The translations under genes and the position numbers were made by a program. Below are positions 1-6,679 of a DNA stretch of 10,765 nt, piece after piece; position 1 is the first letter of the stretch, and each line of letters starts with the position of its first letter. The notes below the pieces were generated by a model, which ran no database searches, was not told the origin of the DNA, and was given only the letters and a program-made list of their open reading frames with translations. This DNA is from JBBQIY01 sp964618405 (GTDB lineage Bacteria > Verrucomicrobiota > Kiritimatiellia > RFP12 > UBA3636), in contig CAZUAY010000132.1 of assembly GCA_964618405.1 (NCBI GenBank), forward strand, positions 1-10,765. The letters are read 5' to 3'.

Positions 1-7
1 TTATCAT
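1..7 (-). CDS. Start of a further gene of the pil operon, cut by the window edge
   Basis: Only the ATG (7..5) and the next codon ATA can be seen. The ATG overlaps the TGA stop of the pilO-like gene (6..4) as ATGA, the same coupling used between the other genes of this operon. A strong Shine-Dalgarno run GGGGGAG lies at 22..16 with an 8-nt spacer. That combination is good evidence for a translated start. By operon convention it could be a PilP-like or other assembly gene, but no protein sequence is available to support this. Confidence 0.4.
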
Positions 8-651
8 TTTTTCTTCTCCCCCTTGACAGTTGGCTTGATTTCTGCAAAAACAGGCCACTCCAATGAAATCGACATGATGTGCTCCTCGGGGGTGCGATCC
101 TGCCCCAAGATGCGGAGCGAAGAAACGGAAACGAACGGCATTTTCGTCTCAATTTCCTTAAGAAAATCGGTAATCTGAGCATAGGAGCCTTTCCCAGAAA
201 ATTCAACGGGTTGGCGCGCATAGAAACGGCCTACCGTAACGGCCTCCGGAGAATAAATCGGGAGCTGAGGAAGGCAGCGCACACTATCGGTTATCAACGT
301 GACCCCTGCTTGCTCCGCAAAAGGAGCTATAAGCCTCAGTGCACGCATTTCATACGAGCCAAGAAGCGGTTCGAGAATGCCAGTGCTCGTCATCTCTGCA
401 AGGTTTTTTTCTGCCTCGGCAACCTCCTTGCGTAAATTTCCAATTTCAGAAATATTTTTATGCGTACGATTGAAGGTCGTGTTGGCTTCTTCGAATTCCT
501 CGGAAAGACTTGATAATCGTTTCATCTGAGGCACGATCACGACGGCCAGCAAGCCGATGCAAACGACACCCACCAATGCCGTAAAGAATACGACTCGCTT
601 TAGCGCGGGAGGCATATTTTTAAGAGCAGCGATTAATTCGAGCTTTGTCAC
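4..651 (-). CDS. pilO: PilO/GspM-like inner-membrane assembly protein
   Basis: Bitopic inner-membrane protein of a type IV pilus or type II secretion platform. In known systems PilO dimerises with PilN and links the cytoplasmic PilM to the periplasmic parts. Read from the GTG at 651 it is 215 aa: a short cytoplasmic N-terminus, one membrane segment (about 19-41), a coiled-coil stretch (about 44-90), then a periplasmic alpha/beta domain (about 95-205) and a Lys-rich end (GEKKK). I chose GTG over the upstream ATG at 672 because GTG overlaps the pilN stop as GTGA and AAAGGA sits 7 nt before it; the ATG has no clear ribosome site and would overlap pilN by 25 nt. Assignment rests on topology, length (PilO is usually near 200 aa) and its place after PilN. 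A GspM-type role is the main alternative. Confidence 0.75.
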   Translation of the reverse strand: MTKLELIAALKNMPPALKRVVFFTALVGVVCIGLLAVVIVPQMKRLSSLSEEFEEANTTFNRTHKNISEIGNLRKEVAEAEKNLAEMTSTGILEPLLGSYEMRALRLIAPFAEQAGVTLITDSVRCLPQLPIYSPEAVTVGRFYARQPVEFSGKGSYAQITDFLKEIETKMPFVSVSSLRILGQDRTPEEHIMSISLEWPVFAEIKPTVKGEKKK

Positions 652-1325
652 TTGAAGATCCTTTCTGAGCATTCGCAGTCGACTTCAAAGATGAACGTGC
701 TGCTGCTGCGATCTCCACTGACCCTAAAACCTCCTTTAGGAATCTCAGTGCTCACAATGAGCTGAGTAAAAGGCTCAGATTGAAGCCTCGTTCTCAACCC
801 ATCGACAGAGGTGGCCGAGTCGACGAGCCCAACAAGCTTGAGATTGACTTTTTCTGCAACGGCAATTCCTTTCGGGACCGGTTTTTTCGCTTCCACACTT
901 TGTTCGTTTCCGCTAGGGGGTTTTTCATCTTTCGCTTGAAGAGGACGCTGCGGCGGCATGATGTCGAGACTCGTTAATTGCATCGTTTCAGGAACAATAC
1001 TCGGGAACTGTTGAAGCACATCGGAAAACACGATCCGTGCGCCCCTATAGCTTTCCAATTGCTCAAGTTCCGACTTAGCAATCGCCTCGAGTTGCTTCGT
1101 CGCATTATAATCGGCCTCGGCGGACTTGAAGCCGTCATTCTTTAAAAGCGTGTCGTCGCGACCCGACGTCAGATCGGCATTTCTTGAAAACAAGAATAGT
1201 GCCCATACGATCAGGCACAAAAGGAGCAGAGAGGAGATCGCGGGGATCATGACGAGCGTCCGGATCGGCATGTGGCTTCGGCGCTCGGAAGGTTTGAGTA
1301 AGTTGATGTGTATCGTTCGGCTCAT
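648..1325 (-). CDS. pilN: PilN-like inner-membrane assembly protein
   Basis: Predicted 225-aa bitopic protein. The N-terminus contains IHINLLKP (residues 5-12), matching the conserved INLLP motif with which PilN docks into a groove of PilM. A hydrophobic segment follows at about 23-47, then a charged coiled-coil region (about 55-95) and a periplasmic domain. A proline/charged linker (about 123-152) splits the periplasmic part, a little more insertion than a typical PilN of about 180-200 aa. The start at 1325 is set by the motif and by the ATGA overlap with the upstream PilM-like gene; an in-frame reading extends 32 codons further but would bury itself in pilM. Its stop overlaps the next start (GTGA). 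Because PilM and PilN are separate genes, this resembles a pilus or T4aP-like platform more than a fused GspL. Confidence 0.8.
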   Translation of the reverse strand: MSRTIHINLLKPSERRSHMPIRTLVMIPAISSLLLLCLIVWALFLFSRNADLTSGRDDTLLKNDGFKSAEADYNATKQLEAIAKSELEQLESYRGARIVFSDVLQQFPSIVPETMQLTSLDIMPPQRPLQAKDEKPPSGNEQSVEAKKPVPKGIAVAEKVNLKLVGLVDSATSVDGLRTRLQSEPFTQLIVSTEIPKGGFRVSGDRSSSTFIFEVDCECSERIFK

Positions 1326-2335
1326 GCATCCCCCAAAACAGCAACGGCGGCCCCGAGTGCTGGTGCGAAATGAAACGACAGTTCGTCGAAATTTCCGGGT
1401 TTCTGAGCGCCATCCGCCCACCTGAACCCCTCAAGCGGATTAGAGGGAAGGAGTTCTCCGCCCGTCTTGCTCTTGAAAACCTGCACCCAAAATCGCTCAC
1501 CCGACGTGAGCCCAAATAGAAAGAAACGCTCAATGAAACAGCCATTTTTGCGTAGTGCATAATCGGTCGATAGTTCAACCTGACGGAAAAGTGGACCCAA
1601 AACCGGCTCCAAGGCCGACGTGGGATCAACGAGATTATCCTCCAGAATCTTCTCAACCGTGTCTCGATCGAGATTCATGTCGCGGCACAGTGCCTCGCCG
1701 ATATCGTCAGATCCAACTGAATGCTCTCGGTAAAGGATCATCTTATACTCATGAAAAATCACAATGGCCGTCGCCCGCTTATCCACTAAAAGGAGTAAGG
1801 CAGTCCCGTTCGTTGCCGAAAAATCAGCGGAAACTGCAAAGGCGTTGATACAACCCAGACGAGATGCCTGAATCGAACACGCCGTCGGACGCTTTCCTTC
1901 AGGCAGTAAACCAGCCGCCCAGGCACCTACATATTCAGGGATGCCAACGACCAGCGAAAGCCCCTCGCCTCCTTCGTCAAACCTCCCCGCTCGATAAGAT
2001 CCTTTTTCTTTATCCTCAAGTGCATCGTCGACTCTTCCACACTGCCTCACCACGACATCATTGGATGTAATGACGAGGGCGGCTGCGTTAGCATGGAAAA
2101 GTTTAGGCAAAACGAGGCCAGACCCTAACTCACCATCCTCGAATGAAATCCGCTCAGGGATGCGCGTGTCACTATGCACAAAACCGGCCGCTAGAATTTC
2201 GAATACGCCACCATCACCGCAGCGCACGCGGACAACGGGCGTCCCGAAACTAAGACCAGCTCCCAACTCGACGCCGACGACATCCGTGATCGACTTACGA
2301 GCATTTTTTTTGTCTTTTTTTGCTTTGCCTAGCAT
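1322..2335 (-). CDS. pilM: Divergent PilM-like actin-fold protein
   Basis: 337-aa cytoplasmic protein at the head of the PilM-PilN-PilO operon. No signal peptide or membrane segment is visible. After a very basic leader (GKAKKDKKNARK, residues 3-14) comes DVVGVELGAGLS (18-29), which aligns with the first phosphate loop of the FtsA/PilM actin-like family (usual form GIDIG); Glu23 takes the place of the usual Asp. A second strand-turn-strand, GTALLLLVDKRATAIVIF, fits the second phosphate region. The rest is poorly conserved, so the name leans on order and on the PilN partner motif downstream. The start is uncertain between tandem ATGs at 2338 and 2335, and a TTG at 2377; none has a good Shine-Dalgarno. 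The stop TGA overlaps the pilN ATG. Likely role: cytoplasmic scaffold that binds PilN and couples to the assembly ATPase. Confidence 0.62.
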   Translation of the reverse strand: MLGKAKKDKKNARKSITDVVGVELGAGLSFGTPVVRVRCGDGGVFEILAAGFVHSDTRIPERISFEDGELGSGLVLPKLFHANAAALVITSNDVVVRQCGRVDDALEDKEKGSYRAGRFDEGGEGLSLVVGIPEYVGAWAAGLLPEGKRPTACSIQASRLGCINAFAVSADFSATNGTALLLLVDKRATAIVIFHEYKMILYREHSVGSDDIGEALCRDMNLDRDTVEKILEDNLVDPTSALEPVLGPLFRQVELSTDYALRKNGCFIERFFLFGLTSGERFWVQVFKSKTGGELLPSNPLEGFRWADGAQKPGNFDELSFHFAPALGAAVAVLGDA

Positions 2336-2370
2336 CATGAGCTTGATAATAGCACAATGCATGCCAGAAG

Positions 2371-2537
2371 AGGGCAAAAGAATACTGCGGGGGGCACGCT
2401 AACTTTTTACTCTCTACTGGCGGGCTGTCAGCCCGCACGCCTGCAAGCAGACACTGCTTGCAGGAGGAGGGCAAAAGAATACTGCAGGGGGCGCGCTAAC
2501 TTTTTACTCTCTTCTTGCGGGCTGTCCACAGCCCGCA
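2371..2537. repeat. Two direct copies of a 67-70 bp intergenic repeat with three hairpins
   Basis: Copy 1 is 2371-2437 and copy 2 is 2468-2537, offset by 97 bp. They differ by four substitutions and one 3-nt insertion. Each copy ends in a GC-rich inverted repeat: GCGGGCT/AGCCCGC with a 3-nt loop at 2420-2436, and a perfect 12-bp stem CTTGCGGGCTGT with a 2-nt centre at 2514-2539. The 30-bp spacer holds a third perfect 11-bp stem CCTGCAAGCAG with loop ACA (2440-2464). None is followed by a T-run, so they do not look like simple terminators. The 97-bp offset is not a multiple of three, which argues against a coding repeat. Best described as a REP-like or structured intergenic element; its role is unknown. 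Confidence 0.8.
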
Positions 2538-2571
2538 AGTTGTGTTATACTGCGCCCAAACAAAAAAAACA

Positions 2572-2587
2572 TTCTCACTTGTGAGAA
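2572..2587. promoter_or_regulatory. Operator-like palindrome
   Basis: TTCTCACTTGTGAGAA is a perfect 7-bp inverted repeat with a 2-bp centre, typical in size for a dimeric regulator site. It lies in the divergent intergenic region, about 145 bp before the predicted start of transcription of the PAS gene, a distance used by sigma-54 activator sites. No regulator can be named. Confidence 0.4.
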
Positions 2588-2652
2588 AGAAGTCTTTCAT
2601 TCACGAGAAGAGAATTCAGTTGTAAAAAAAATGATCCGCGTCCGAACGGCGA

Positions 2653-2680
2653 CATCCTAGCGGTTGTTAAAACTAGGATG
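2653..2680. promoter_or_regulatory. Inverted repeat upstream of the sigma-54-type promoter
   Basis: CATCCTAG (2653-2660) and CTAGGATG (2673-2680) form a perfect 8-bp inverted repeat around a 12-bp centre. It ends 20 bp before the -24 element of the predicted promoter. Size and position suit a regulator site; a stem-loop in RNA is also possible. No T-run follows. Confidence 0.4.
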
Positions 2681-2698
2681 CAATTGGGATGAGGGGAT

Positions 2699-2714
2699 CG
2701 GCACAGTTCCTGCT
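2699..2714 (+). promoter_or_regulatory. Candidate sigma-54 (RpoN) promoter for the PAS gene
   Basis: CGGCACAGTTCCTGCT has the defining GG-N10-GC spacing (GG 2700-2701, GC 2712-2713). It differs from the TGGCACG-N4-TTGCT consensus at three positions. Transcription would start near 2725, leaving a short leader before the ATG at 2753. The two upstream palindromes would fit activator sites. I saw no convincing -35/-10 pair for this gene. The call is by eye, from one strand region. Confidence 0.45.
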
Positions 2715-2752
2715 CAATTACACCACAAGTAAGCTAATACAGAAAAGGGCGC

Positions 2753-3898
2753 ATGAACATAGAAAACACACGCACATTAAAGATTGATATCCGTTCACTA
2801 GGGTACGATGCTTCGTCTGCAGCAAAAGGGCGGTACATTGGATCCACTTCAGACTTCGACGGCATCGACTACCAGTACATGTTCGAGTCCTCCTACGATG
2901 CTGTCGTCATCACCGACCGTGCTGGAAACATTCTCGCTTACAACGAGCGGGCACTGAACTTCTTTGAATACAGTAGCGTCGGGTCCTTTAGCGACATGAC
3001 CATCCACTCGCTCATCGCTGGCGTCACAGACTCGCTGATCAAAAATATCTCCGCCGTCATTCAAGAACGCAGATACATGCGCATTCAGGCCTTTGCAATC
3101 ACGCTTCAGGAAACCTTTATTCCTGTTGAAATGATCGTCATGGGCACCAAAAAAGAATCGGATGAAAGTGTCTGTTACATGATTCGCGACGTCCAAGCGA
3201 GAAAACAGGCAGAGCAAACACTGCTTTCCGCCTTCCATGCCATGGACAACACAGATTCTGGCATTGGCATCGTCGACTTGAGTGGCAAAATCACCTATGC
3301 CAACCGGAAGCTAACTTCCATGCTCGGAGCGGGTGATGAGTCACGGGTGGTCGGGCAAAATTTGGAGATCTGGTTTGACGGAGAAACCATTGTAAAGCCA
3401 ATGATCGAGGCCGTGATGAGCGGCGGAAAATGGACGACGGAAAAAAAAGTCGCTCAGGAAGGATACAACCGATTCCTACAAATCTCCGTGGTGCCGGACA
3501 TCAACGAGGATGACCAATTGCTTGGCATGGTCATCTCCGTTATCGACAACACCGATCGGCGCAGAGCCGAAACCGCCGAGTATCAACTCGAACGCGATCG
3601 AGCGATGATGGAAAGCCTGTCGGAAACCTGCCATGCCATCGGCCAACCCGCAACCGTATTACTTACGAGCATCGAACTGCTCAAAGCTTCTCCCGAACTT
3701 GACTTCACCTCTCGAAAAGAAGTTGAAGATATGTGTTATACTGCTGTGCTCGACCTGCGGGAATGCCTCAAGGATATGAATGCTGCAAGAATGAGCGTAA
3801 AGGGTCCGGCAAACCCAAGCGGAAAATCGAAAAACGCAAACACAGCAAGTCCATCTCCACTAAACCTTTCAGAAACAATCGAACTTGATTTCGGTTAA
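2753..3898 (+). CDS. PAS-PAS sensor protein with a histidine-kinase DHp domain but no ATPase domain
   Basis: 381-aa cytoplasmic signalling protein with no membrane segment. PAS1 spans about 42-150 (YDAVVITDRAGNILAYNERA) and PAS2 about 158-272 (SGIGIVDLSGKITYANRKL, ending in the PAC-like VISVIDNTDRR). A helical linker leads to a DHp-like two-helix module (about 286-346) whose H-box is ETCHAIGQPATVLL: His294 is retained, the usual Glu after it is Ala295, and Gln-Pro follows as in the FixL/DctB-type kinases. The remaining 35 residues are a low-complexity Ser/Asn/Pro tail; no N, G1 or G2 box of an HATPase_c domain exists. It therefore cannot autophosphorylate by itself. It could receive phosphate like Spo0B, or act as a dimeric sensor partner. 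The start follows AAAAGGG with only a 3-nt gap. It is co-oriented with the next gene, 52 bp away. Confidence 0.8.
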   Translation: MNIENTRTLKIDIRSLGYDASSAAKGRYIGSTSDFDGIDYQYMFESSYDAVVITDRAGNILAYNERALNFFEYSSVGSFSDMTIHSLIAGVTDSLIKNISAVIQERRYMRIQAFAITLQETFIPVEMIVMGTKKESDESVCYMIRDVQARKQAEQTLLSAFHAMDNTDSGIGIVDLSGKITYANRKLTSMLGAGDESRVVGQNLEIWFDGETIVKPMIEAVMSGGKWTTEKKVAQEGYNRFLQISVVPDINEDDQLLGMVISVIDNTDRRRAETAEYQLERDRAMMESLSETCHAIGQPATVLLTSIELLKASPELDFTSRKEVEDMCYTAVLDLRECLKDMNAARMSVKGPANPSGKSKNANTASPSPLNLSETIELDFG

Positions 3899-3937
3899 AT
3901 CCTACCCAAAAGAGCTCACCCGTACCCTTATAGCATC

Positions 3938-3943
3938 AAGGAG
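3938..3943 (+). promoter_or_regulatory. Ribosome binding site deciding the start of the next gene
   Basis: AAGGAG lies 7 nt before the ATG at 3951. It is the strongest Shine-Dalgarno in this part of the window and selects that ATG over the in-frame ATG at 3885, which has no such site and would overlap the PAS gene. Confidence 0.8.
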
Positions 3944-3950
3944 TGGCACC

Positions 3951-5117
3951 ATGCAATACAATGCAATCCCCAGCCAGACTTCACTATCCCTGCTTCGATC
4001 CCTCGGCATGCTGATCCAACAAGCTAGCATGTACGGTATGGGTCACAATGTAACGGCCCTAGCCATTCGAGAAGCGTTTGAGCGTCTCGAAACCGCATTG
4101 GCTATGTACGGCATAATTGAAATGACCGATGCTGACAACACCTTTCTTGTCAACAGCATCCCAGTCGATTCTAAAGACCCTGCCGTCCATAATTTCATCA
4201 ATCGCCTCCAAGCGCATAAACTCGGCGGCGTCGTCTTCGCCCCGGAAACCACCGCCGAAGAATTTTTAGTCTTCGCGAAGTTGATTTCGTCTTCCACCCT
4301 GTCGCTGGAACAACTCGGAGGGATGAAAAACGCCATTGAAAACGCTGGACTGCAATCCATTTACTTGACGACGTCGGCCTATAAAAAAATTAGCGATATC
4401 AATCCCGAGCCATCCCCAGCGGTCAAACCCGCTCCCGCAACCGAAATTAAATCCACTTCACCGAGGCCGCAAGGCTCCGCAATCCTCGACCTGTCAGCAG
4501 CACTCGCCGACGAAGATGCTCCCGGAAAATTTGCACCGCCCCCTCTCGGACTAACACACGACATCGAGCTTGAGGCGTTAAAACGAAAACGTCTCGAAAA
4601 TGCAGTCAAAATGGCATCGATGCTTCGTGCGACTGCCACCCTAATTGAAAATGAAAGCATGCTTCCCGTCGAGCTGGGGCAACAGCAGATTCTAGCCTCC
4701 ATCGAACGTATTCTAAAAATGGTTGAGGCCTCATCGCGCGAAACAAGAGCCCAGATCGCCAAGCTCGCGGGGCAAGTCAACGCCGACAGGCAAACGATCG
4801 CGAGTATCGAATCGGCCGCAAGGCGGCGTGGCATCGGCTTTAACCTAACCCGCAAGGAACTGCTCGACCACTATGCCGAAATTAATCAAGAAATGATCCA
4901 GCCCATCACCGTCTCGACAGGTGCGCTCGATCTCCTGCTCTCTGGGAAGGGCGGAGAAATGCACCCAGCCCAAAGGGAGCTCATTAAGCTGGCCTTCGAT
5001 GGCATGCGACGAGTAAACCAACTCATCGAATTTACAAATCGAATTTCCGGTCTACCCGAATCCTACACCCCCGACAAAGAGTTGATCGACAACTCCTACT
5101 CGCCAACGGACAAGTAA
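3951..5117 (+). CDS. Signalling protein: HD-GYP-associated N-terminal-like domain plus degenerate DHp
   Basis: 388-aa soluble protein. Residues about 11-145 (SLLRSLGMLIQQASMYGMGHN... FLVNSIPVD... VVFAPETTAEEFLVFAKLI) resemble the N-terminal domain found ahead of HD-GYP phosphodiesterases and some TPR proteins: start near RLYGxGH, a 'L.vNG.P' strand, then 'F.pGtt.EEL..F..ll'. No HD-GYP domain follows. A Pro/Ala/Ser linker (153-200) leads to a long helical stretch (205-295) and a DHp-like pair of helices (301-368). There INQEMIQPIT lines up with the H-box SHELRTPLT, with Gln313 where the phospho-His should be; Glu314 and Pro318 are kept. There is no ATPase domain. It ends with tandem stops TAA TGA. 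Likely a partner of the PAS protein upstream, with which it is probably co-transcribed. The exact function is not known to me. Confidence 0.7.
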   Translation: MQYNAIPSQTSLSLLRSLGMLIQQASMYGMGHNVTALAIREAFERLETALAMYGIIEMTDADNTFLVNSIPVDSKDPAVHNFINRLQAHKLGGVVFAPETTAEEFLVFAKLISSSTLSLEQLGGMKNAIENAGLQSIYLTTSAYKKISDINPEPSPAVKPAPATEIKSTSPRPQGSAILDLSAALADEDAPGKFAPPPLGLTHDIELEALKRKRLENAVKMASMLRATATLIENESMLPVELGQQQILASIERILKMVEASSRETRAQIAKLAGQVNADRQTIASIESAARRRGIGFNLTRKELLDHYAEINQEMIQPITVSTGALDLLLSGKGGEMHPAQRELIKLAFDGMRRVNQLIEFTNRISGLPESYTPDKELIDNSYSPTDK

Positions 5118-5251
5118 TGAGCCCGTGATGGCCCGCGCACCGTAGCCTTTCATTTTTAAACGCGACATGTTAGACTTGAGCCCTTAACAGAGCCAACCTC
5201 GAGCCCTTTGCCCCATTTCCCTCTCCCCCATTTCTCTTTCTCTATTCCATC
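5118..5251 (+). other. Intergenic leader of manA with a pyrimidine tract
   Basis: This 134-bp gap holds three copies of GAGCCC (5119, 5178, 5201) and then a long C/T-rich stretch (5211-5251) running into the manA ATG. There is no Shine-Dalgarno, and no convincing -35/-10 pair or terminator hairpin was found. Translation of manA must start without a recognisable anti-SD match. Confidence 0.5.
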
Positions 5252-6238
5252 ATGAAACCGCTTGAATCCCCTTACCCATTGCTTTTTAAACCCGTCTACA
5301 AGGACTATCTGTGGGGAGGCGACAGAATCCCGATCCGATTTTCACGCACAGATGCACCTGCCGTGTGCGCAGAATCTTGGGAGATATCAGCCCACCCCGA
5401 CGGCATGGGTATTGTCGAAAACGGCTCATTCAAAGGACAAAGCCTCGCAACGCTTTGCGCCGAATTCGGTGACAGTATTTTAGGGTCACACTGCCCTGAC
5501 GGAAAATTTCCACTCTTGATCAAACTCATTGATGCAAAATTACGACTTAGCGTCCAAGTCCACCCAGATGAAGTTTCCGCTGAACGATATGGTGGCGAAG
5601 CGAAAACCGAAATGTGGTACGTTCTCGATGCACCCGAGAATGCCTTGGTCTGCGCTGGCCTCACTCCTGGCGTTGGACCGCGGATTTTTCATGATGCCCT
5701 CGTCGCTAAAAACATATCCCCGTTATTAAAGACCGTCAAGGTTACCCCAGAAAAATCAGTCTTTGTTCCTGGAGGCCTCGTCCACGCTATCGGCGAAGGC
5801 TGTTTGATCCTTGAAGTCCAGCAAAACTCCAACACCAGTTACCGCATCTACGACTGGGGCAGAACCGGTGCAGACGGCAAAACGCGCCTGCTGCACATCC
5901 AGCAAGCGATGGAGGTCATCGACTGGCATGCACCCGAGTTGGGGCTGCAAGCCCCCTTCCCCATGAAGGCCGCAACGCCAGAAAATAAACGCGAACGCCT
6001 CCTGCGCTGTGACTTCTTTACCCTAGAGAAATACGAGCTTTCTAAAAAAGAGCCCGTAACGCCAAATGGGAACTCATTCAGAGTCTTGTTCGCCCAAACT
6101 GGAGCTCTCTCGATTCAATGGGATGAAGGCGAAATGCTCCTACCCTACGGACGTTCCTGTCTGATTCCGGCCTGTATGCCCGCTTATTCAATGGTTCCCG
6201 CAGAGACCTCAGCCTCGGTCATAACTGTAGAAGTTTAA
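5252..6238 (+). CDS. manA: Mannose-6-phosphate isomerase, type I
   Basis: Zinc enzyme interconverting mannose 6-phosphate and fructose 6-phosphate in the cytoplasm, feeding GDP-mannose synthesis or mannose catabolism. At 328 aa it has the length of the short bacterial (Bacillus ManA-like) cupin form, not the roughly 390-aa E. coli form. Visible signatures: WGGDRI near the N-terminus, ESWEIS (41-46), VQVHPDE (101-107) with zinc ligands Gln102 and His104, TEMWYVL with Glu120, and VPGGLVHAIGEG with His178 followed by LEVQQNSNTSYRIYDWGR (187-204), which supplies the conserved Arg198. All four metal ligands and the catalytic arginine are present, so it should be active. The C-terminal cupin half is complete. 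The start at 5252 lacks a Shine-Dalgarno but the next in-frame Met (residue 51) is too late for the fold. A pseudopilin gene follows 5 nt after the stop. Confidence 0.95.
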   Translation: MKPLESPYPLLFKPVYKDYLWGGDRIPIRFSRTDAPAVCAESWEISAHPDGMGIVENGSFKGQSLATLCAEFGDSILGSHCPDGKFPLLIKLIDAKLRLSVQVHPDEVSAERYGGEAKTEMWYVLDAPENALVCAGLTPGVGPRIFHDALVAKNISPLLKTVKVTPEKSVFVPGGLVHAIGEGCLILEVQQNSNTSYRIYDWGRTGADGKTRLLHIQQAMEVIDWHAPELGLQAPFPMKAATPENKRERLLRCDFFTLEKYELSKKEPVTPNGNSFRVLFAQTGALSIQWDEGEMLLPYGRSCLIPACMPAYSMVPAETSASVITVEV

Positions 6239-6243
6239 ACCCA

Positions 6244-6657
6244 ATGATCAACCAAGAAAAATCTCGCGGATGCGCCGGATTTTCCCTTCTGGAAATCGCC
6301 CTAATCCTAGGTATTATCGCTCTGGCCGTGGTGACAACCCTTCCGTCGATTACTCATACACAAGAAGGCATTGCCATCGAAAAAACCGCACGAGGCCTTG
6401 AACGGTGCGAGATGGCCATCCACTTCATCCTAAAAGACGGAAGGCTGGCAACAAACCGTGCGGACATTTCGATTGCAATTTTAAATCAAGCTTTCGGAGA
6501 TACAAACCTGTCGGCGAGAGTTAACCCACCCGTTTGGCCGCCAGAAGCCGACCTGAATTCTTTTAATCCTCAGACGACAGGGAGTTCGACCCTAGACGTA
6601 ATTTTAAAATCGGGTAGGAGAACTGTCTCCATCGAGGATATCACATCCCCGCGGTGA
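6244..6657 (+). CDS. Type IV pilin-like / pseudopilin protein
   Basis: 137-aa precursor with a class III signal: a 12-residue basic leader ending RGCAG, cleavage expected between Gly12 and Phe13, then FSLLEIALILGIIALAVV. Glu at position +5 of the mature chain and the following 20-residue hydrophobic helix are the features recognised by prepilin peptidase PilD/GspO, which would also N-methylate the Phe. The mature part is only about 125 aa, with a helical stalk (EKTARGLERCEMAIHFI) and a small globular end without a C-terminal disulfide pair, so a minor pilin or pseudopilin is more likely than a major pilin. It begins 5 nt after manA with no Shine-Dalgarno, suggesting reinitiation in one transcript. 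It could be exported by the PilMNO machine encoded at the left of the window, though that link is inference. Confidence 0.85.
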   Translation: MINQEKSRGCAGFSLLEIALILGIIALAVVTTLPSITHTQEGIAIEKTARGLERCEMAIHFILKDGRLATNRADISIAILNQAFGDTNLSARVNPPVWPPEADLNSFNPQTTGSSTLDVILKSGRRTVSIEDITSPR

Positions 6658-6679
6658 ACGTGTCGATGTTGTATTGACT

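Noticed and set aside
1135..1656. Minus-strand 173-codon frame across the pilM/pilN junction
   Set aside because: Overlaps two better supported genes in another frame and is Arg-rich without any motif.
2420..2539. Hairpins as CRISPR repeats or as rho-independent terminators
   Set aside because: Only two copies with degenerate spacing, no regular spacers, no cas genes, and no T-runs after the stems.
2357..2584. Plus-strand 75-codon frame with an internally repeated look
   Set aside because: The apparent protein repeat comes from the 97-bp DNA repeat, which shifts the frame between copies. No ribosome site was seen, and the hairpins explain the sequence better.
3733..3746. TGTGTTATACTGC shared by the intergenic region (2541) and the PAS gene
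   Set aside because: A single 13-nt match within a coding sequence, most likely chance.
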